The notes: a model not told the origin generated them from the letters alone. DNA of 64,000 bases from HGM12587 sp964602445 (GCA_964602445.1 CAZRQV010000004.1:62001-126000); one strand, 5' to 3'. Shown: positions 1 to 8,578, counted from the first letter of the stretch. Translations and numbers: made by a program.

Positions 1-975
1 CACATCTTTTACTTTGGCAGCGTGTCCCTTGTCCGTAACCAGAATCCCGTCCTGAGAAGCGACTACCACCAGTTCTTTTGCTCCCATCACTACGACCGGC
101 ATACTCAGTTCATTGACTACCTGTGTATTTTCACAGCCTTCCATGATCACGGAATTTCCCACACTATCCGTACTCATCTGATCTGCCAATGCATCCCAGG
201 TTCCCAGATCTTTCCAGAATCCGTGAAATTCGATCATGGCAAGTTTCTCTGCTTTTTCCAGTACTTCATAGTCAAAGCTGATCTTTGGCAGACGTTCATA
301 AGCCTGACACATCCCTTCATAATCTGTCGGAACACCGTACATTTCTGCCTGTTTTAACATCTCACCGATCTTTACACAGAAAACACCGCAGTTCCATAAA
401 GCACCCTGTGCAAACAATTTTTCTGCTTTTTCTTCCTCCGGTTTTTCGGAAAATCCGCAAACTTCAAAATATCCGTCCTTTTTTTCTCCCGGAAGGATAT
501 ATCCGTATTTGGTGGAAGGATAGGTCGGCACCGCACCCATCAGCCCTACTTGTGCTCCGGAAACTTTCATCATCGTTTCCAGCTTTTTCACAGTTTCAAA
601 ATAAGTTCCTTCGGTATAAGGATCTACCGGCATGATCGTTACATAATCTTCTTCCGACGCTCCACTGTGACTGTGCAGATATGCACAGGACAGCAGCACT
701 GCTCCAAACGTATCTCTTCGCATCGGCTCTACTGCAATCTTAGCATCTTTGACCTGACTTCGGATCAGTTCGGTCTGTTCCCCGCCTGCAGTAATGACTG
801 TATTTTTATCCATTCCTGCATGTTCCAGCTGTTCCCATACTCGCTGGAGCATAGAGCAGTGTTCCATAGAATTAATCTCTCTATTTACCAGTTTTACATA
901 TTGTTTCGGTCTTGCATCATTTGACAGCGGCCATAAGCGTTTTCCGCTGCCTCCCGATAAAAGCACATAATACAT
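1..975 (-). CDS. manC: Mannose-1-phosphate guanylyltransferase, 3' end cut by window
   Basis: Would make GDP-mannose from mannose-1-phosphate and GTP in the cytoplasm, for surface glycan synthesis. The 325 visible codons start at ATG 975-973, with an AAGGAGAT ribosome binding site just upstream, and run off the left edge in frame. The nucleotidyltransferase signature GGSGKRLWPLS lies at residues 8-18, an FSEKPE motif near residue 176, and a WKDLGTWDALAD motif near residue 255, as in the ManC/GMP family. Family members without a fused isomerase are about 350-360 residues, so little is missing unless a ManA domain follows. A hexose-1-phosphate nucleotidyltransferase of another specificity is the main alternative. 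Confidence 0.85.
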   Translation of the reverse strand, partial: MYYVLLSGGSGKRLWPLSNDARPKQYVKLVNREINSMEHCSMLQRVWEQLEHAGMDKNTVITAGGEQTELIRSQVKDAKIAVEPMRRDTFGAVLLSCAYLHSHSGASEEDYVTIMPVDPYTEGTYFETVKKLETMMKVSGAQVGLMGAVPTYPSTKYGYILPGEKKDGYFEVCGFSEKPEEEKAEKLFAQGALWNCGVFCVKIGEMLKQAEMYGVPTDYEGMCQAYERLPKISFDYEVLEKAEKLAMIEFHGFWKDLGTWDALADQMSTDSVGNSVIMEGCENTQVVNELSMPVVVMGAKELVVVASQDGILVTDKGHAAKVKDV

Positions 976-1326
976 TCGATATCTCCTTATATTCAGTATT
1001 TTATTGTAATCTATATTTCCGTTGATTTTTAAATTATATTCATATATATTGGTAGTAACAAGTTAGTTTCTTGCTATTAATCGGTATTATATTGCTATTT
1101 ATCTTTTTACAAAATGATACTTTCGGGGCAAAATTCATTTCGCTATTTAGCATTTACGCCATCTTATGGATGCTGTAACGCTGCGCAGGCTCTCCTGCGA
1201 GTGATCAGAAGTACTTGGATTAGTTGGAGACGACGACGCCCTGCGAAGCACAAATAGGGGCAAGTGATGGTGCTTGTAAAAATTTAATTGCAAAAGTATA
1301 CCTTATGAGACAAATAGGAGGCTCCC
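976..1326. other. Structured intergenic region between manC and araC-type gene
   Basis: A 351-base gap between divergent genes. The manC-proximal part (976-1110) is AT-rich and would hold its promoter. From about 1150 to 1275 composition becomes GC-richer, with a perfect hairpin CGCAGG-CTCT-CCTGCG (1194-1209) and a possible AAGCAC/GTGCTT pairing (1256-1261 with 1270-1275). No convincing open reading frame or known RNA family recognised. It may be a dispersed intergenic repeat or an unrecognised RNA. Confidence 0.35.
1274..1302 (+). promoter_or_regulatory. Promoter of the AraC-type gene
   Basis: TTGTAA (1274-1279), 17-base spacer, TATACC (1297-1302), followed by AGGAGG at 1316-1321 and ATG at 1327. 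Moderate match to the vegetative consensus; the leader would be very short. Confidence 0.5.
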
Positions 1327-2196
1327 ATGAACCAGCTTTTTGATCAGTTTCCTGATTCCTACAGTGAAAATTCCATACGTATCATCCAGACTCCCAGCAA
1401 TCTGGCCCGCAGTACCTTTTTCTATGTTCAGGAAACCGGCTATTTTAAATTAAAAGAAAGCCACCGTGCCTTCCGTAAGAATCTGGAATCCTATCTGGTA
1501 GTCTTAGTTTTATCCGGCAGCGGCACTTTAATGTATCACGAAAAACTTTATCATCTGCAGGCCGGTTCCTGCTTTTTTATCGACTGTATGGTACCTTATT
1601 ATCATCAGAGCAGTACCGAAGATCCATGGGAATTAATGTGGATCCACTTTAACGGTGCCACTTCGGAATCTTATTACCGCTGTTATTCCAGTATGTCAGA
1701 GCCGGCTTTTCTGCCCCACTCCTTTCAGGAAATCCGGGAAAAAGTAGAAAGTCTGTTAGACGTGAATACCCACTCTGATCTGTCCGCAGAAATCGCATCT
1801 TCCCGTCTGATCATGGACATTTTATCGATCCTTCTGCAGGAAGTGACCAATTCCAGAGAAGAACAGGGTGCTGCTCATGAGAAACTGCTGGACATCCGGC
1901 AATATCTGGACGAACACTATGCAGAAAAATTTTCTTTAGATACGCTGTCGGAACATTTTTATATCAGCAAATATCACCTCTCCAGAGAATTTAAAAATCA
2001 GTTTGGCATCACACCAAACCTGTATGTGATCTCCAAGCGGATCACCATGGTCAAAAAACTGCTTCGATTTTCTGATTTTTCACTGGAAGAGATTGCCATG
2101 AAATGTGGTTTTTACGATACCAGTTATATGAACAAACAATTTAAAAAATCTGAAGGGATTTCCGCATCGGATTTTCGAAAAAAATGGATCAATTAA
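1327..2196 (+). CDS. AraC-family transcriptional regulator with cupin-like sensor domain
   Basis: Sugar- or metabolite-responsive transcription factor by family. The 289 residues divide into an N-terminal cupin-type ligand domain (about 25-150) and a C-terminal pair of helix-turn-helix motifs (about 190-285). The second HTH carries the family signature EEIAMKCGFYDTSYMNKQFKK. Start is fixed by AGGAGG five bases upstream of ATG. It stands alone, divergent from manC and convergent with the sensor kinase gene, so its target is not evident; no adjacent transporter or glycosidase is present. Ends just before a bidirectional terminator. Confidence 0.9.
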   Translation: MNQLFDQFPDSYSENSIRIIQTPSNLARSTFFYVQETGYFKLKESHRAFRKNLESYLVVLVLSGSGTLMYHEKLYHLQAGSCFFIDCMVPYYHQSSTEDPWELMWIHFNGATSESYYRCYSSMSEPAFLPHSFQEIREKVESLLDVNTHSDLSAEIASSRLIMDILSILLQEVTNSREEQGAAHEKLLDIRQYLDEHYAEKFSLDTLSEHFYISKYHLSREFKNQFGITPNLYVISKRITMVKKLLRFSDFSLEEIAMKCGFYDTSYMNKQFKKSEGISASDFRKKWIN

Positions 2197-2199
2197 AAA

Positions 2200-2237
2200 A
2201 TCAGGGGCATATCACACAACTTTGATATGCCCCTGAT
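2200..2237. terminator. Bidirectional intrinsic terminator
   Basis: Perfect 15-bp inverted repeat (2200-2214 with 2223-2237, 8-base loop) between the convergent AraC-type and histidine kinase genes; A-run on the left and partial T-run on the right allow use in both directions. Confidence 0.85.
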
Positions 2238-2239
2238 CT

Positions 2240-4669
2240 TTATGCTTTTTTCCTAAAACGAATGGTTACTTTAAACAGATCTCCATCGATACAAATCTGA
2301 AATTCTCCATGCTGAAGCTCAGTAAAGCTCTTGGCAATGGCAAGACCCAGACCGCTTCCCTCGGACTGTCTGGAACTGTCTCCTCTGACAAAACGCTCTG
2401 TCAGATCCGCTGCATCCATTTTCAGTTCCTGAGAAGAAATATTTCTAAAAGTAATGGTTACTTCTGATTCTTTATTGGCAACGTCCACATAAACTCTCGT
2501 ATACGGCATTGCATATTTAACGGCATTATTCAGCAGATTTTCGAAAATACGATACGTTCTCTGTCCGTCTAACGAAAGAATGACTTTTTCTTCCGGCAGA
2601 TTCCATCTGAAATCCAGTGTACTTTCTTCTAATTTATCAGACATTTCCACACGAACCTCTTTCAGGATCTTGACAATATCCACATCCATAAAGTTCATCT
2701 TCACATTTCCGGAATTTGCTTTGCTTACTTCAAAAAGGTCTTCGATCAGCACCTTCAAACGCTGGGATTTCATATCCAGTGTTTCAATGTAAGACAGCCT
2801 TTCTTCCTCCGTAATGTCCGGTTTCTTCAAAAGATCTACATACGTAATGATCGCTGTCAAAGGCGTCTTCAAATCATGGGAAACATTGGTAATCAGCTCA
2901 CTTTTCATATTCTGACTCTTTGCTTCTTCTGCTACCGCTTTCGCAAATCCTTCTTTTACTTCTTCCAGTTCTTCTCCCAGCGGAGCAAAAACGCCCAGAT
3001 CTTCCTCCAGTGTAATGTACAGATCGCCTTCTGCCATTTGGCTTGTTGCATTCAGAATGCTCCGATACTGTCTCTGCAATGTACTTCCGTATTTCTTCAG
3101 CAGAATATAGAGCAGAATGGAATAAATGATCACTCCTACGATTCCTGCAAACCACATACAGCATAAAATGGTAACGATTACCGCATTGGCCAACACAATC
3201 TTGACAATGCTTTTCTGCATCTGATCATTCAGATCAATGTCTGTCACATAATGATACAGTCGTTTGCACTGTTTCCATATCCAGCGCAGAAAGACGATTC
3301 CCAGAAGTCTGTGTTTGACATAATATTTCGGTCCGCAGAAAAACTGTCTGATATGTGCCACAACCATATATTCTAAGAAAAAGGTCAGTGCCCATCCAAG
3401 GAAATTTACGAACAATAACATTGCATAGCACTGGGAAACACTGAATTCATAGCCTAGGAGTTCGATCACATTTCCCTGATCTACGATCACCGCAGTAACT
3501 TCCTCCATTCTGCTTCCGGTCATGAAAATGCACATTCCGAAGGCAAGCATGAGACCGCCGCCTGCGATTGCTGCCATCACTTCTGTCGGCAGGCTGAACA
3601 GTTTCTCCCATCCGGTTTCCAGTTTCTTGAAAAACGGCAGGATCAGCGCTGCCGCTGCCACGAAAACAGCCAGTGCAAGTACGATCCAGTACGCACCTAC
3701 CGTAAAGTAAAGATCTGTCGGAGAATAATACGGTTCATAATCCACATAAGAAATGTCACCATAATACATATCATCTGAAGAAGATACAAATCTCGTATCA
3801 TCTTCAAAAATGAAATAGATTCCTTTGAAATTTTTCGGACAGGTTTCCAGAAAACTTTTACGTACCTGTTCAAAATCGGATTCTCCGATTTCGTACTTAT
3901 AATAATTCGCATTGACCTGATACTGTTCTATAGAAGCCTTTGCCAGACGATAAGGCTGAGCATTATATATAACTCCATCTTCCATCTGTAGATTGACATT
4001 GGACAGCTTTCCGTAATTATCGTATTCCAGAATCAGATAGCCAAGAAGTCCGAGATCTCTTAACTCCTCTTCACGTTCTTCATCTAATTTCTGACCGTTT
4101 AACAGCGCCTTCGCTTCTTCCGCCTGGATTTCATCTACTTCGCCTTCCATACTTTCTGCAGTGGACCATTCATCTGTTGTTTCCGGCGTTTCTGCTGTTT
4201 CTGTACGATTATCATTTTCTGCGGTCTGCTCTTCCTCCGTCTTTGGCAGATAACTATATTCTGCAAAGCAGACAGAACCGTTCATCAGATCATAATAATC
4301 ATTGATCCAGCCATAATATTCCAGAACATCCGTATAAATTTCTCTTTGCTCTACTTCCTGCAAAAGCTTTGCATACTGGTAATAACTGGCTTCCACGGCA
4401 TAATTCACAAAATTATCACTCAAATAATAATCTGCGATTTCCTCTTCATCCACCATTTCATAGCTTGTTGCATCTTCTGTTGTTTCTTCTTGCTGATCCA
4501 GCTCTTCTTTTAATGTTTCCCAATCTTTCTGCCACTGGGTTCTTCTTTCGATCATGGCCTTTTCCATCTGCGGATAAAGACATACCAGAATCAACGCCGG
4601 AATCAGAACAATCAATGCAATGATTAAATTTTTCTTTTTATGAGATTTTTTCAATTTTGTATCCAACAC
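2240..4669 (-). CDS. Membrane sensor histidine kinase with large extracellular domain
   Basis: Sensor of a two-component system with the response regulator encoded just upstream. The 809 residues comprise a short cytoplasmic basic tail, membrane segment about 14-32, an extracellular domain of roughly 290 residues rich in Glu/Thr/Tyr, then a cluster of further membrane segments (about 323-345, 362-385, 415-440, 488-525), a linker, the H-box NVSHDLKTPL with His598, and a HATPase domain with FENLLNNAVKYA and GSGLGLAIAKS. The start overlaps the regulator's 3' end by 32 bases, suggesting translational coupling. The extracellular region resembles nothing I recognise; the five-segment membrane core is larger than in most Gram-positive kinases. 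Stimulus unknown. Confidence 0.9.
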   Translation of the reverse strand: MLDTKLKKSHKKKNLIIALIVLIPALILVCLYPQMEKAMIERRTQWQKDWETLKEELDQQEETTEDATSYEMVDEEEIADYYLSDNFVNYAVEASYYQYAKLLQEVEQREIYTDVLEYYGWINDYYDLMNGSVCFAEYSYLPKTEEEQTAENDNRTETAETPETTDEWSTAESMEGEVDEIQAEEAKALLNGQKLDEEREEELRDLGLLGYLILEYDNYGKLSNVNLQMEDGVIYNAQPYRLAKASIEQYQVNANYYKYEIGESDFEQVRKSFLETCPKNFKGIYFIFEDDTRFVSSSDDMYYGDISYVDYEPYYSPTDLYFTVGAYWIVLALAVFVAAAALILPFFKKLETGWEKLFSLPTEVMAAIAGGGLMLAFGMCIFMTGSRMEEVTAVIVDQGNVIELLGYEFSVSQCYAMLLFVNFLGWALTFFLEYMVVAHIRQFFCGPKYYVKHRLLGIVFLRWIWKQCKRLYHYVTDIDLNDQMQKSIVKIVLANAVIVTILCCMWFAGIVGVIIYSILLYILLKKYGSTLQRQYRSILNATSQMAEGDLYITLEEDLGVFAPLGEELEEVKEGFAKAVAEEAKSQNMKSELITNVSHDLKTPLTAIITYVDLLKKPDITEEERLSYIETLDMKSQRLKVLIEDLFEVSKANSGNVKMNFMDVDIVKILKEVRVEMSDKLEESTLDFRWNLPEEKVILSLDGQRTYRIFENLLNNAVKYAMPYTRVYVDVANKESEVTITFRNISSQELKMDAADLTERFVRGDSSRQSEGSGLGLAIAKSFTELQHGEFQICIDGDLFKVTIRFRKKA

Positions 4670-5351
4670 CCCACACCACCTTTAAATATTTTGGTTCTTT
4701 CGGATTATATTCAATCTTTTCCCGAATCTTTCGCACATGAACCATGACTGTATCGGTATTGATCGCCCGTTCATTCCACACTCTTTCATAAATTTCTTCT
4801 GCGGAAAAAACACGTCCCGGGGATTTGATCAGAAGTGCCAGAATCTTAAATTCCATCGGAGTCATCTTCACACTCTCACCGTCTACCAATACTTCTTTCG
4901 TATCTTCGTTCAGCTCGATTCCTCCGATCCGGTATACATTTTCCGGTTCTGTATTTCCTGCACCTGTCATATCCAGAAAACGCTGATAACGGCGCAGATG
5001 GGAATTGACTCTTGCAAGCAGTTCCAAAGGCTGAAATGGTTTGGTCACATAATCGTCTGCCCCCATATTTAATCCCATAATCTTATCTACTTCCTCTGAC
5101 TTGGCAGAAAGCATAATGACCGGAAAATCATATTCTTTTCGAAGGCGCATCACCATATGAATTCCGTCCATTCTCGGCATCATGACGTCAATGATTGCCA
5201 GATGAACCGGTTTTTCTTTCATTTTTGCCAGTCCTTCGATTCCATCAGCTGCTTTTGACACCTCATATCCCTGACTTTTCAGATAAATTTCAATCCCGTC
5301 ACGGATCTGCTGATCGTCCTCCACAACCAATACATGATATGTTTCCTTCAT
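4638..5351 (-). CDS. OmpR/PhoB-family response regulator
   Basis: DNA-binding partner of the downstream kinase. The 237 residues have a receiver domain with acidic pocket EDD (11-13), phospho-acceptor Asp55 in IIDVMMPRMDG and Lys104 in DDYVTKPF, then a winged-helix domain whose last part reads TVMVHVRKIREKIE. Start ATG is preceded by AGGAGGAG. An extended -10 lies about 37 bases upstream and a terminator of the preceding unit just beyond, so the regulator-kinase pair is probably its own operon. Confidence 0.94.
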   Translation of the reverse strand: MKETYHVLVVEDDQQIRDGIEIYLKSQGYEVSKAADGIEGLAKMKEKPVHLAIIDVMMPRMDGIHMVMRLRKEYDFPVIMLSAKSEEVDKIMGLNMGADDYVTKPFQPLELLARVNSHLRRYQRFLDMTGAGNTEPENVYRIGGIELNEDTKEVLVDGESVKMTPMEFKILALLIKSPGRVFSAEEIYERVWNERAINTDTVMVHVRKIREKIEYNPKEPKYLKVVWGVGYKIEKIS

Positions 5352-5387
5352 AACTCTTTCTCCTCCTGCTTCATGATTTCATGTATG

Positions 5388-5393
5388 AGTATA
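5388..5393 (-). promoter_or_regulatory. Extended -10 promoter of the two-component operon
   Basis: On the minus strand TGATATACT fits TGnTATACT, positioned between the preceding gene's terminator and the regulator start; no good -35 is visible, which extended -10 promoters tolerate. Confidence 0.4.
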
Positions 5394-5408
5394 TCATAAA
5401 ACGCAAAT

Positions 5409-5453
5409 CAAAAAAGAATCTTCAGAAAATTCTAAACATTTTCTAAAGATTCT
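5409..5453 (-). terminator. Intrinsic terminator overlapping end of prepilin-peptidase-like gene
   Basis: A 16-bp stem with one G-U pair (5415-5430 with 5438-5453, 7-base loop) followed on the minus strand by six T. The upstream arm includes the last codons and stop of the peptidase gene, so the hairpin separates this unit from the two-component operon. Confidence 0.8.
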
Positions 5454-5910
5454 CCATGATTCTGCTCCATAGCATCCAAGTTTCCAATAAATATCCGACA
5501 CATAAAAAGGGACCAAATGCAAACTGCAGCTGTCTGCTGCTGTCTTTTCTTTTTGATTGCCGAAACAACAGCCAGACACTGTAGATTCCTGCAAGAAGCA
5601 CTGCTCTGACCGTTCCTCTGACAACGCCCTCTGTACCAAGAAATGCACCGCAGGCAAAGGAAAACTTGGCATCTCCTCCGCCAAAACTTCCGGGGGTCAA
5701 AATTCCCAAAACAGCCATGGGAATACTGACTGCCAGCATTCCCAGTATTCTCTCTTTTAGCGTAATTTCCGACATCACTGCTGCCCCGGCCACCGAAAGC
5801 AGCAGGATCATCATCGAATCCCTGTTTTGGATCTTCCGTTCCTTCCAATCTTTGATTCCGATCATCAGCAGCAAAAGATCAAACAGAACCAGGATTCCCG
5901 CCCGATCCAT
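5443..5910 (-). CDS. A24-type prepilin peptidase-like membrane protein, peptidase domain only
   Basis: Aspartic membrane peptidase by family, which cleaves leader peptides of type IV pilin-like or Flp/Tad proteins. The 155 residues are almost entirely hydrophobic helices and carry both expected catalytic aspartates: Asp21 in GIKDWKERKIQNRD and Asp80 in the GGGDAKF motif. The length fits CpaA/TadV-like stand-alone peptidases; the N-terminal methyltransferase domain of full PilD (about 250 residues) is absent. Its ATG shares one base with the stop of the upstream lipoprotein gene (TAATG), so the two are translated together. No pilin or assembly ATPase is in the window, leaving its substrate unknown. 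Confidence 0.85.
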   Translation of the reverse strand: MDRAGILVLFDLLLLMIGIKDWKERKIQNRDSMMILLLSVAGAAVMSEITLKERILGMLAVSIPMAVLGILTPGSFGGGDAKFSFACGAFLGTEGVVRGTVRAVLLAGIYSVWLLFRQSKRKDSSRQLQFAFGPFLCVGYLLETWMLWSRIMENL

Positions 5911-7469
5911 TATCCTGCATACGGCAGAACTTCAAAGCACTCATGCTCGTCTTTGCCGTCAATAGAGATGCTGTAATAGTCATTTTCCGCACGAGTCACA
6001 TTCAGTACCCCTGTCTGTCCTGTTTCCTGAATGATAAATTTTACATAGGTTTGATTATCTGTCGCTTTGATGATCATATGACTGCCGGCCGGAAGCACAC
6101 TCTGTTTTTCGCCTAAGGTAACCGGCAAATCTATCGTAGTTGTCAGAACTTTATCATTTTTCCAAAGATTCAGCTCGGTTTCTTCTGTTTCTAATTCATG
6201 ATTTTCATTAAACCGATAGATTCTCTGACCATCATAACTGCCGAGGAAGTTCACTCGTTCTTCCATGACAATTTCCTCTAAATTCATATTTCCGGTATCA
6301 ATGGCCGCCATCACACTGCCGGTTTCCTGAATCTTTCCTTCTGTCAGACGATAGATATAGGTGTCATAATCATCCGATGCCTGATCTACCCCTACCATAC
6401 AATAAATTTCTCCATCTTTTTGAATCAGATAACTATGTTCTAACGTTGCAAAGGATTCCATGGGCATCGTTTTTTCGCCTAATTTTAAAGAACAGACCGG
6501 CCAGTCATCTTCCCAGCGATAGGACAGTTCAAAAGGAACTTTCTTCGTTTCATTCTCTTTTGCTGAAACGTTTAAGATTACCTGCTCATTTTTTCCCAGA
6601 CGCGCGATGCCATCCATCTGCTCCGGAACATATGCCTGTTTCAAATACTGCTTAAACTGTTCATAGGAAAGATGGATTTCTGCAATTCCCATTGTAAACG
6701 GGCCTACAGACTCTTCCGGAAGGATTACTGTAATTCCTGAGGCATCCAGGTACCAGGAAGGATCTTCTTCCCCTGCAAACATGGTTTCTACCGTCTCTTC
6801 ATAATTTTCCAACAGCTCATTTTCATATGTAAGCAACAGGCATTCTTTGATATAACTGATTGCTTCTTTTTTGAACGGTTCATAATCTAAACAAAGATCG
6901 GAAAGCTCCAGCCGTTTTCCGGTCTGTGCATCAAAAGTAATTCCCTGACGGCTTGTTTCTCCATGGTCACCGCTCAAAGACGTATACAGTTCATCCACCA
7001 GACTGATTACCTGTGCATCGGTTCTGCCAAGATAAACCTCCTGATAAATCGAATAATACAGATCTGCCGCTTTATTTTTTTCAGTTTCTTGTGCCTGTTT
7101 TTCACAGGAAGCAGCTATTCCCCGAAGCTCTTCGCTTCGCTCCAGCGACCAGTTTTCTATATTGTTCTTTAAATTTCCTTCTTCATTGACCGTCACATCA
7201 CAATACTGCAGATACATATAAGGAAATTCCATCTCTGACAAATAATACATTTTAAAATTATCTTTTACACTGATTCCGCTGGTCATCTGAGGCATCTCTG
7301 CAGCAGGGATTTTCGTCGTTTCCTGTATCGGTACCTCTTCTGCGTCTGTCGATGCTTCTTCCTGTACCGGAGCATTAATTTCTGATGATTCTATCTTTGT
7401 TCCGCAGCCGGATGCCAAAGTAAGAACCGCTGCACCCAAAAGTGCCATATATTTTATTCTGTTCTTCAT
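5910..7469 (-). CDS. Lipoprotein with RsiV/PdaC-like (DUF3298-type) region
   Basis: Surface lipoprotein of about 519 residues. I place the start at ATG 7469-7467 because GGAG lies six bases upstream; an in-frame TTG four codons earlier overlaps that site and is less likely. The signal peptide ends in a lipobox, LASGC, at about residue 22 of this start. A region with FDAQTGKRLELSDL near residue 180 resembles the DUF3298 fold seen in RsiV and PdaC, but this is a remembered resemblance, not a search. It forms an operon with the prepilin-peptidase-like gene. Function unknown; the second half looks like a beta-rich repeat domain. Confidence 0.75.
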   Translation of the reverse strand: MKNRIKYMALLGAAVLTLASGCGTKIESSEINAPVQEEASTDAEEVPIQETTKIPAAEMPQMTSGISVKDNFKMYYLSEMEFPYMYLQYCDVTVNEEGNLKNNIENWSLERSEELRGIAASCEKQAQETEKNKAADLYYSIYQEVYLGRTDAQVISLVDELYTSLSGDHGETSRQGITFDAQTGKRLELSDLCLDYEPFKKEAISYIKECLLLTYENELLENYEETVETMFAGEEDPSWYLDASGITVILPEESVGPFTMGIAEIHLSYEQFKQYLKQAYVPEQMDGIARLGKNEQVILNVSAKENETKKVPFELSYRWEDDWPVCSLKLGEKTMPMESFATLEHSYLIQKDGEIYCMVGVDQASDDYDTYIYRLTEGKIQETGSVMAAIDTGNMNLEEIVMEERVNFLGSYDGQRIYRFNENHELETEETELNLWKNDKVLTTTIDLPVTLGEKQSVLPAGSHMIIKATDNQTYVKFIIQETGQTGVLNVTRAENDYYSISIDGKDEHECFEVLPYAG

Positions 7470-7560
7470 ACCGATCTCCAATCTGCCGCCGTGGCTTCTA
7501 TCATATTCGGCATTCGCCGTTTATTTCGTGCAAACTTTGTTTGTCCAAACTCGCTTGCGC

Positions 7561-7593
7561 TTATGATATCGTGATTATATCACGATATCATAA
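7561..7593 (-). promoter_or_regulatory. Palindrome spanning the -10 of the lipoprotein operon
   Basis: A perfect 14-bp inverted repeat (7561-7574 with 7580-7593) with a 5-base centre. On the minus strand the centre forms TGATATAAT, an exact extended -10 (TATAAT = 7579-7574). A repressor bound here would block the promoter of the lipoprotein/peptidase operon, about 95 bases upstream of the start codon. Could alternatively be part of the neighbouring repeat-like element. Confidence 0.5.
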
Positions 7594-7880
7594 ATACTTT
7601 AGGAAATATCGACACAGTTTTTCTTAATTTTTCTTTAAGAACCAGCGCCTTTCTCCTTCCTGCATCAACACTCCAAGACTTTTTTAGGAACAACAAAAGT
7701 GCTCTTCGCAAACTCTCGCGCTCTACATTCTGACATAGCACAGCTTTTGTTCCGCCCGCGAGCAGTGCCATTTATGGCATCATACCTCTCTGCCAGCTGC
7801 GCATCCTGCACGGAGTGCTTTTATTTCATAGGAAAGCCTGTGCCTTTTACACGTTAATGCAATAAAGCTTTCCTATGAAA
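7594..7880. repeat. Repeat-like intergenic element with nested inverted repeats
   Basis: Between the lipoprotein promoter and the carD-like gene lie about 290 bases with no credible gene. Imperfect arms 7687-7703 and 7737-7755 (GGAACAACAAAAGTGCT against AGCACAGCTTTTGTTCC) could form a hairpin, and perfect 14-bp arms 7824-7837 and 7867-7880 (TTTCATAGGAAAGC/GCTTTCCTATGAAA) enclose a 29-base loop. A 63-codon minus-strand frame (7771-7580) has no proper start context. The arrangement suggests a dispersed, non-coding repeat or a decayed miniature element. Confidence 0.35.
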
Positions 7881-7881
7881 C

Positions 7882-7907
7882 AAAAAGAGAAAGCATTAAG
7901 CCTTCTC
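7882..7907 (-). terminator. Terminator overlapping carD-like stop codon
   Basis: Minus-strand stem GAGAAGGC/GCTTTCTC (one G-U pair, 5-base loop containing the TAA stop) followed by TTTTT. The hairpin is built from the last codons of the gene. Confidence 0.7.
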
Positions 7908-8402
7908 TTCCATATGTTCTGCAATATATTTTCCAACTTTGCTTTTTTCCATTTCCAGTACATAAGCCAGCTCTTCATAAAGCTTTTCTTCTGCCTGACG
8001 GAAATATTTTTCATCGACTACAGTCACTTTTTTTCCATTTTCCAGACGACGCTGTTTTCTATGATATAGTGTTTTTATGATCTTAACCAGTTCTTCACAG
8101 TCACATGTCTGAAGTGCTTCTTTAAACTGCACTTCCCTTACTTTTTCATTTACAATCCACACTGTTTCAATCTGAGGAATCCGCTGGATCAATTCTTCTG
8201 CCGCAGCTTTTGTGATCACAGGACGCATGATAATCTTGCGACTTTCCACCGGTGCATACACCGCAGAATCCTTGTGATATACCGGTCTCAAGGTATAATA
8301 TAACTTTTCCTTATCAGCCATCGGCATTTTCAAGGTACCGATTTCTGTAATCTCACATACTCCATGATGTCCATAAACTACTACTTCATTTACTTGAAAC
8401 AT
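7896..8402 (-). CDS. CarD/CdnL-like transcription regulator
   Basis: RNA-polymerase-binding regulator by family. The 168 residues begin with the CarD/TRCF RNA-polymerase interaction domain (about 1-60: VNEVVVYGHHGVCEI, followed by YYTLRPVYHKDSAVYAPV), then an alpha-helical C-terminal domain (about 70-160) rich in Lys/Arg/Glu. Start ATG has AGGAAGTGATAGA upstream. It is a single-gene unit with its own promoter and terminator, divergent from an HTH gene. In Firmicutes such proteins tune promoter opening; the specific regulon cannot be read here. Confidence 0.88.
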   Translation of the reverse strand: MFQVNEVVVYGHHGVCEITEIGTLKMPMADKEKLYYTLRPVYHKDSAVYAPVESRKIIMRPVITKAAAEELIQRIPQIETVWIVNEKVREVQFKEALQTCDCEELVKIIKTLYHRKQRRLENGKKVTVVDEKYFRQAEEKLYEELAYVLEMEKSKVGKYIAEHMEEKA

Positions 8403-8439
8403 TCTATCACTTCCTTTACTTTTCTGACAACTTCTTCCA

Positions 8440-8467
8440 TTTATATTTTAACACTAATTTTTTTCAA
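8440..8467 (-). promoter_or_regulatory. Promoter of carD-like gene
   Basis: TTGAAA (8467-8462), 16-base spacer, TATAAA (8445-8440) on the minus strand; 38 bases from the start codon. Confidence 0.5.
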
Positions 8468-8523
8468 ATGTAAGCGATTTTTCCAAAAGAATCCCGGATT
8501 TTCTGACAAAAGAAATTTTATCG

Positions 8524-8552
8524 TTTACATTTTGGAAATGATATATTATAGT
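8524..8552 (+). promoter_or_regulatory. Promoter of HTH gene
   Basis: TTTACA (8524-8529), 17-base spacer, TATAGT (8547-8552), about 26 bases before the start codon and divergent from the carD-like promoter. Confidence 0.55.
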
Positions 8553-8578
8553 TTTTACAGACTAACACAAAGGATGAA

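Noticed and set aside
7580..7771. A 63-codon minus-strand frame in the intergenic element
   Set aside because: Start context is poor, it runs through inverted repeats and ends inside the promoter palindrome; more like a repeat read in one frame than a gene.
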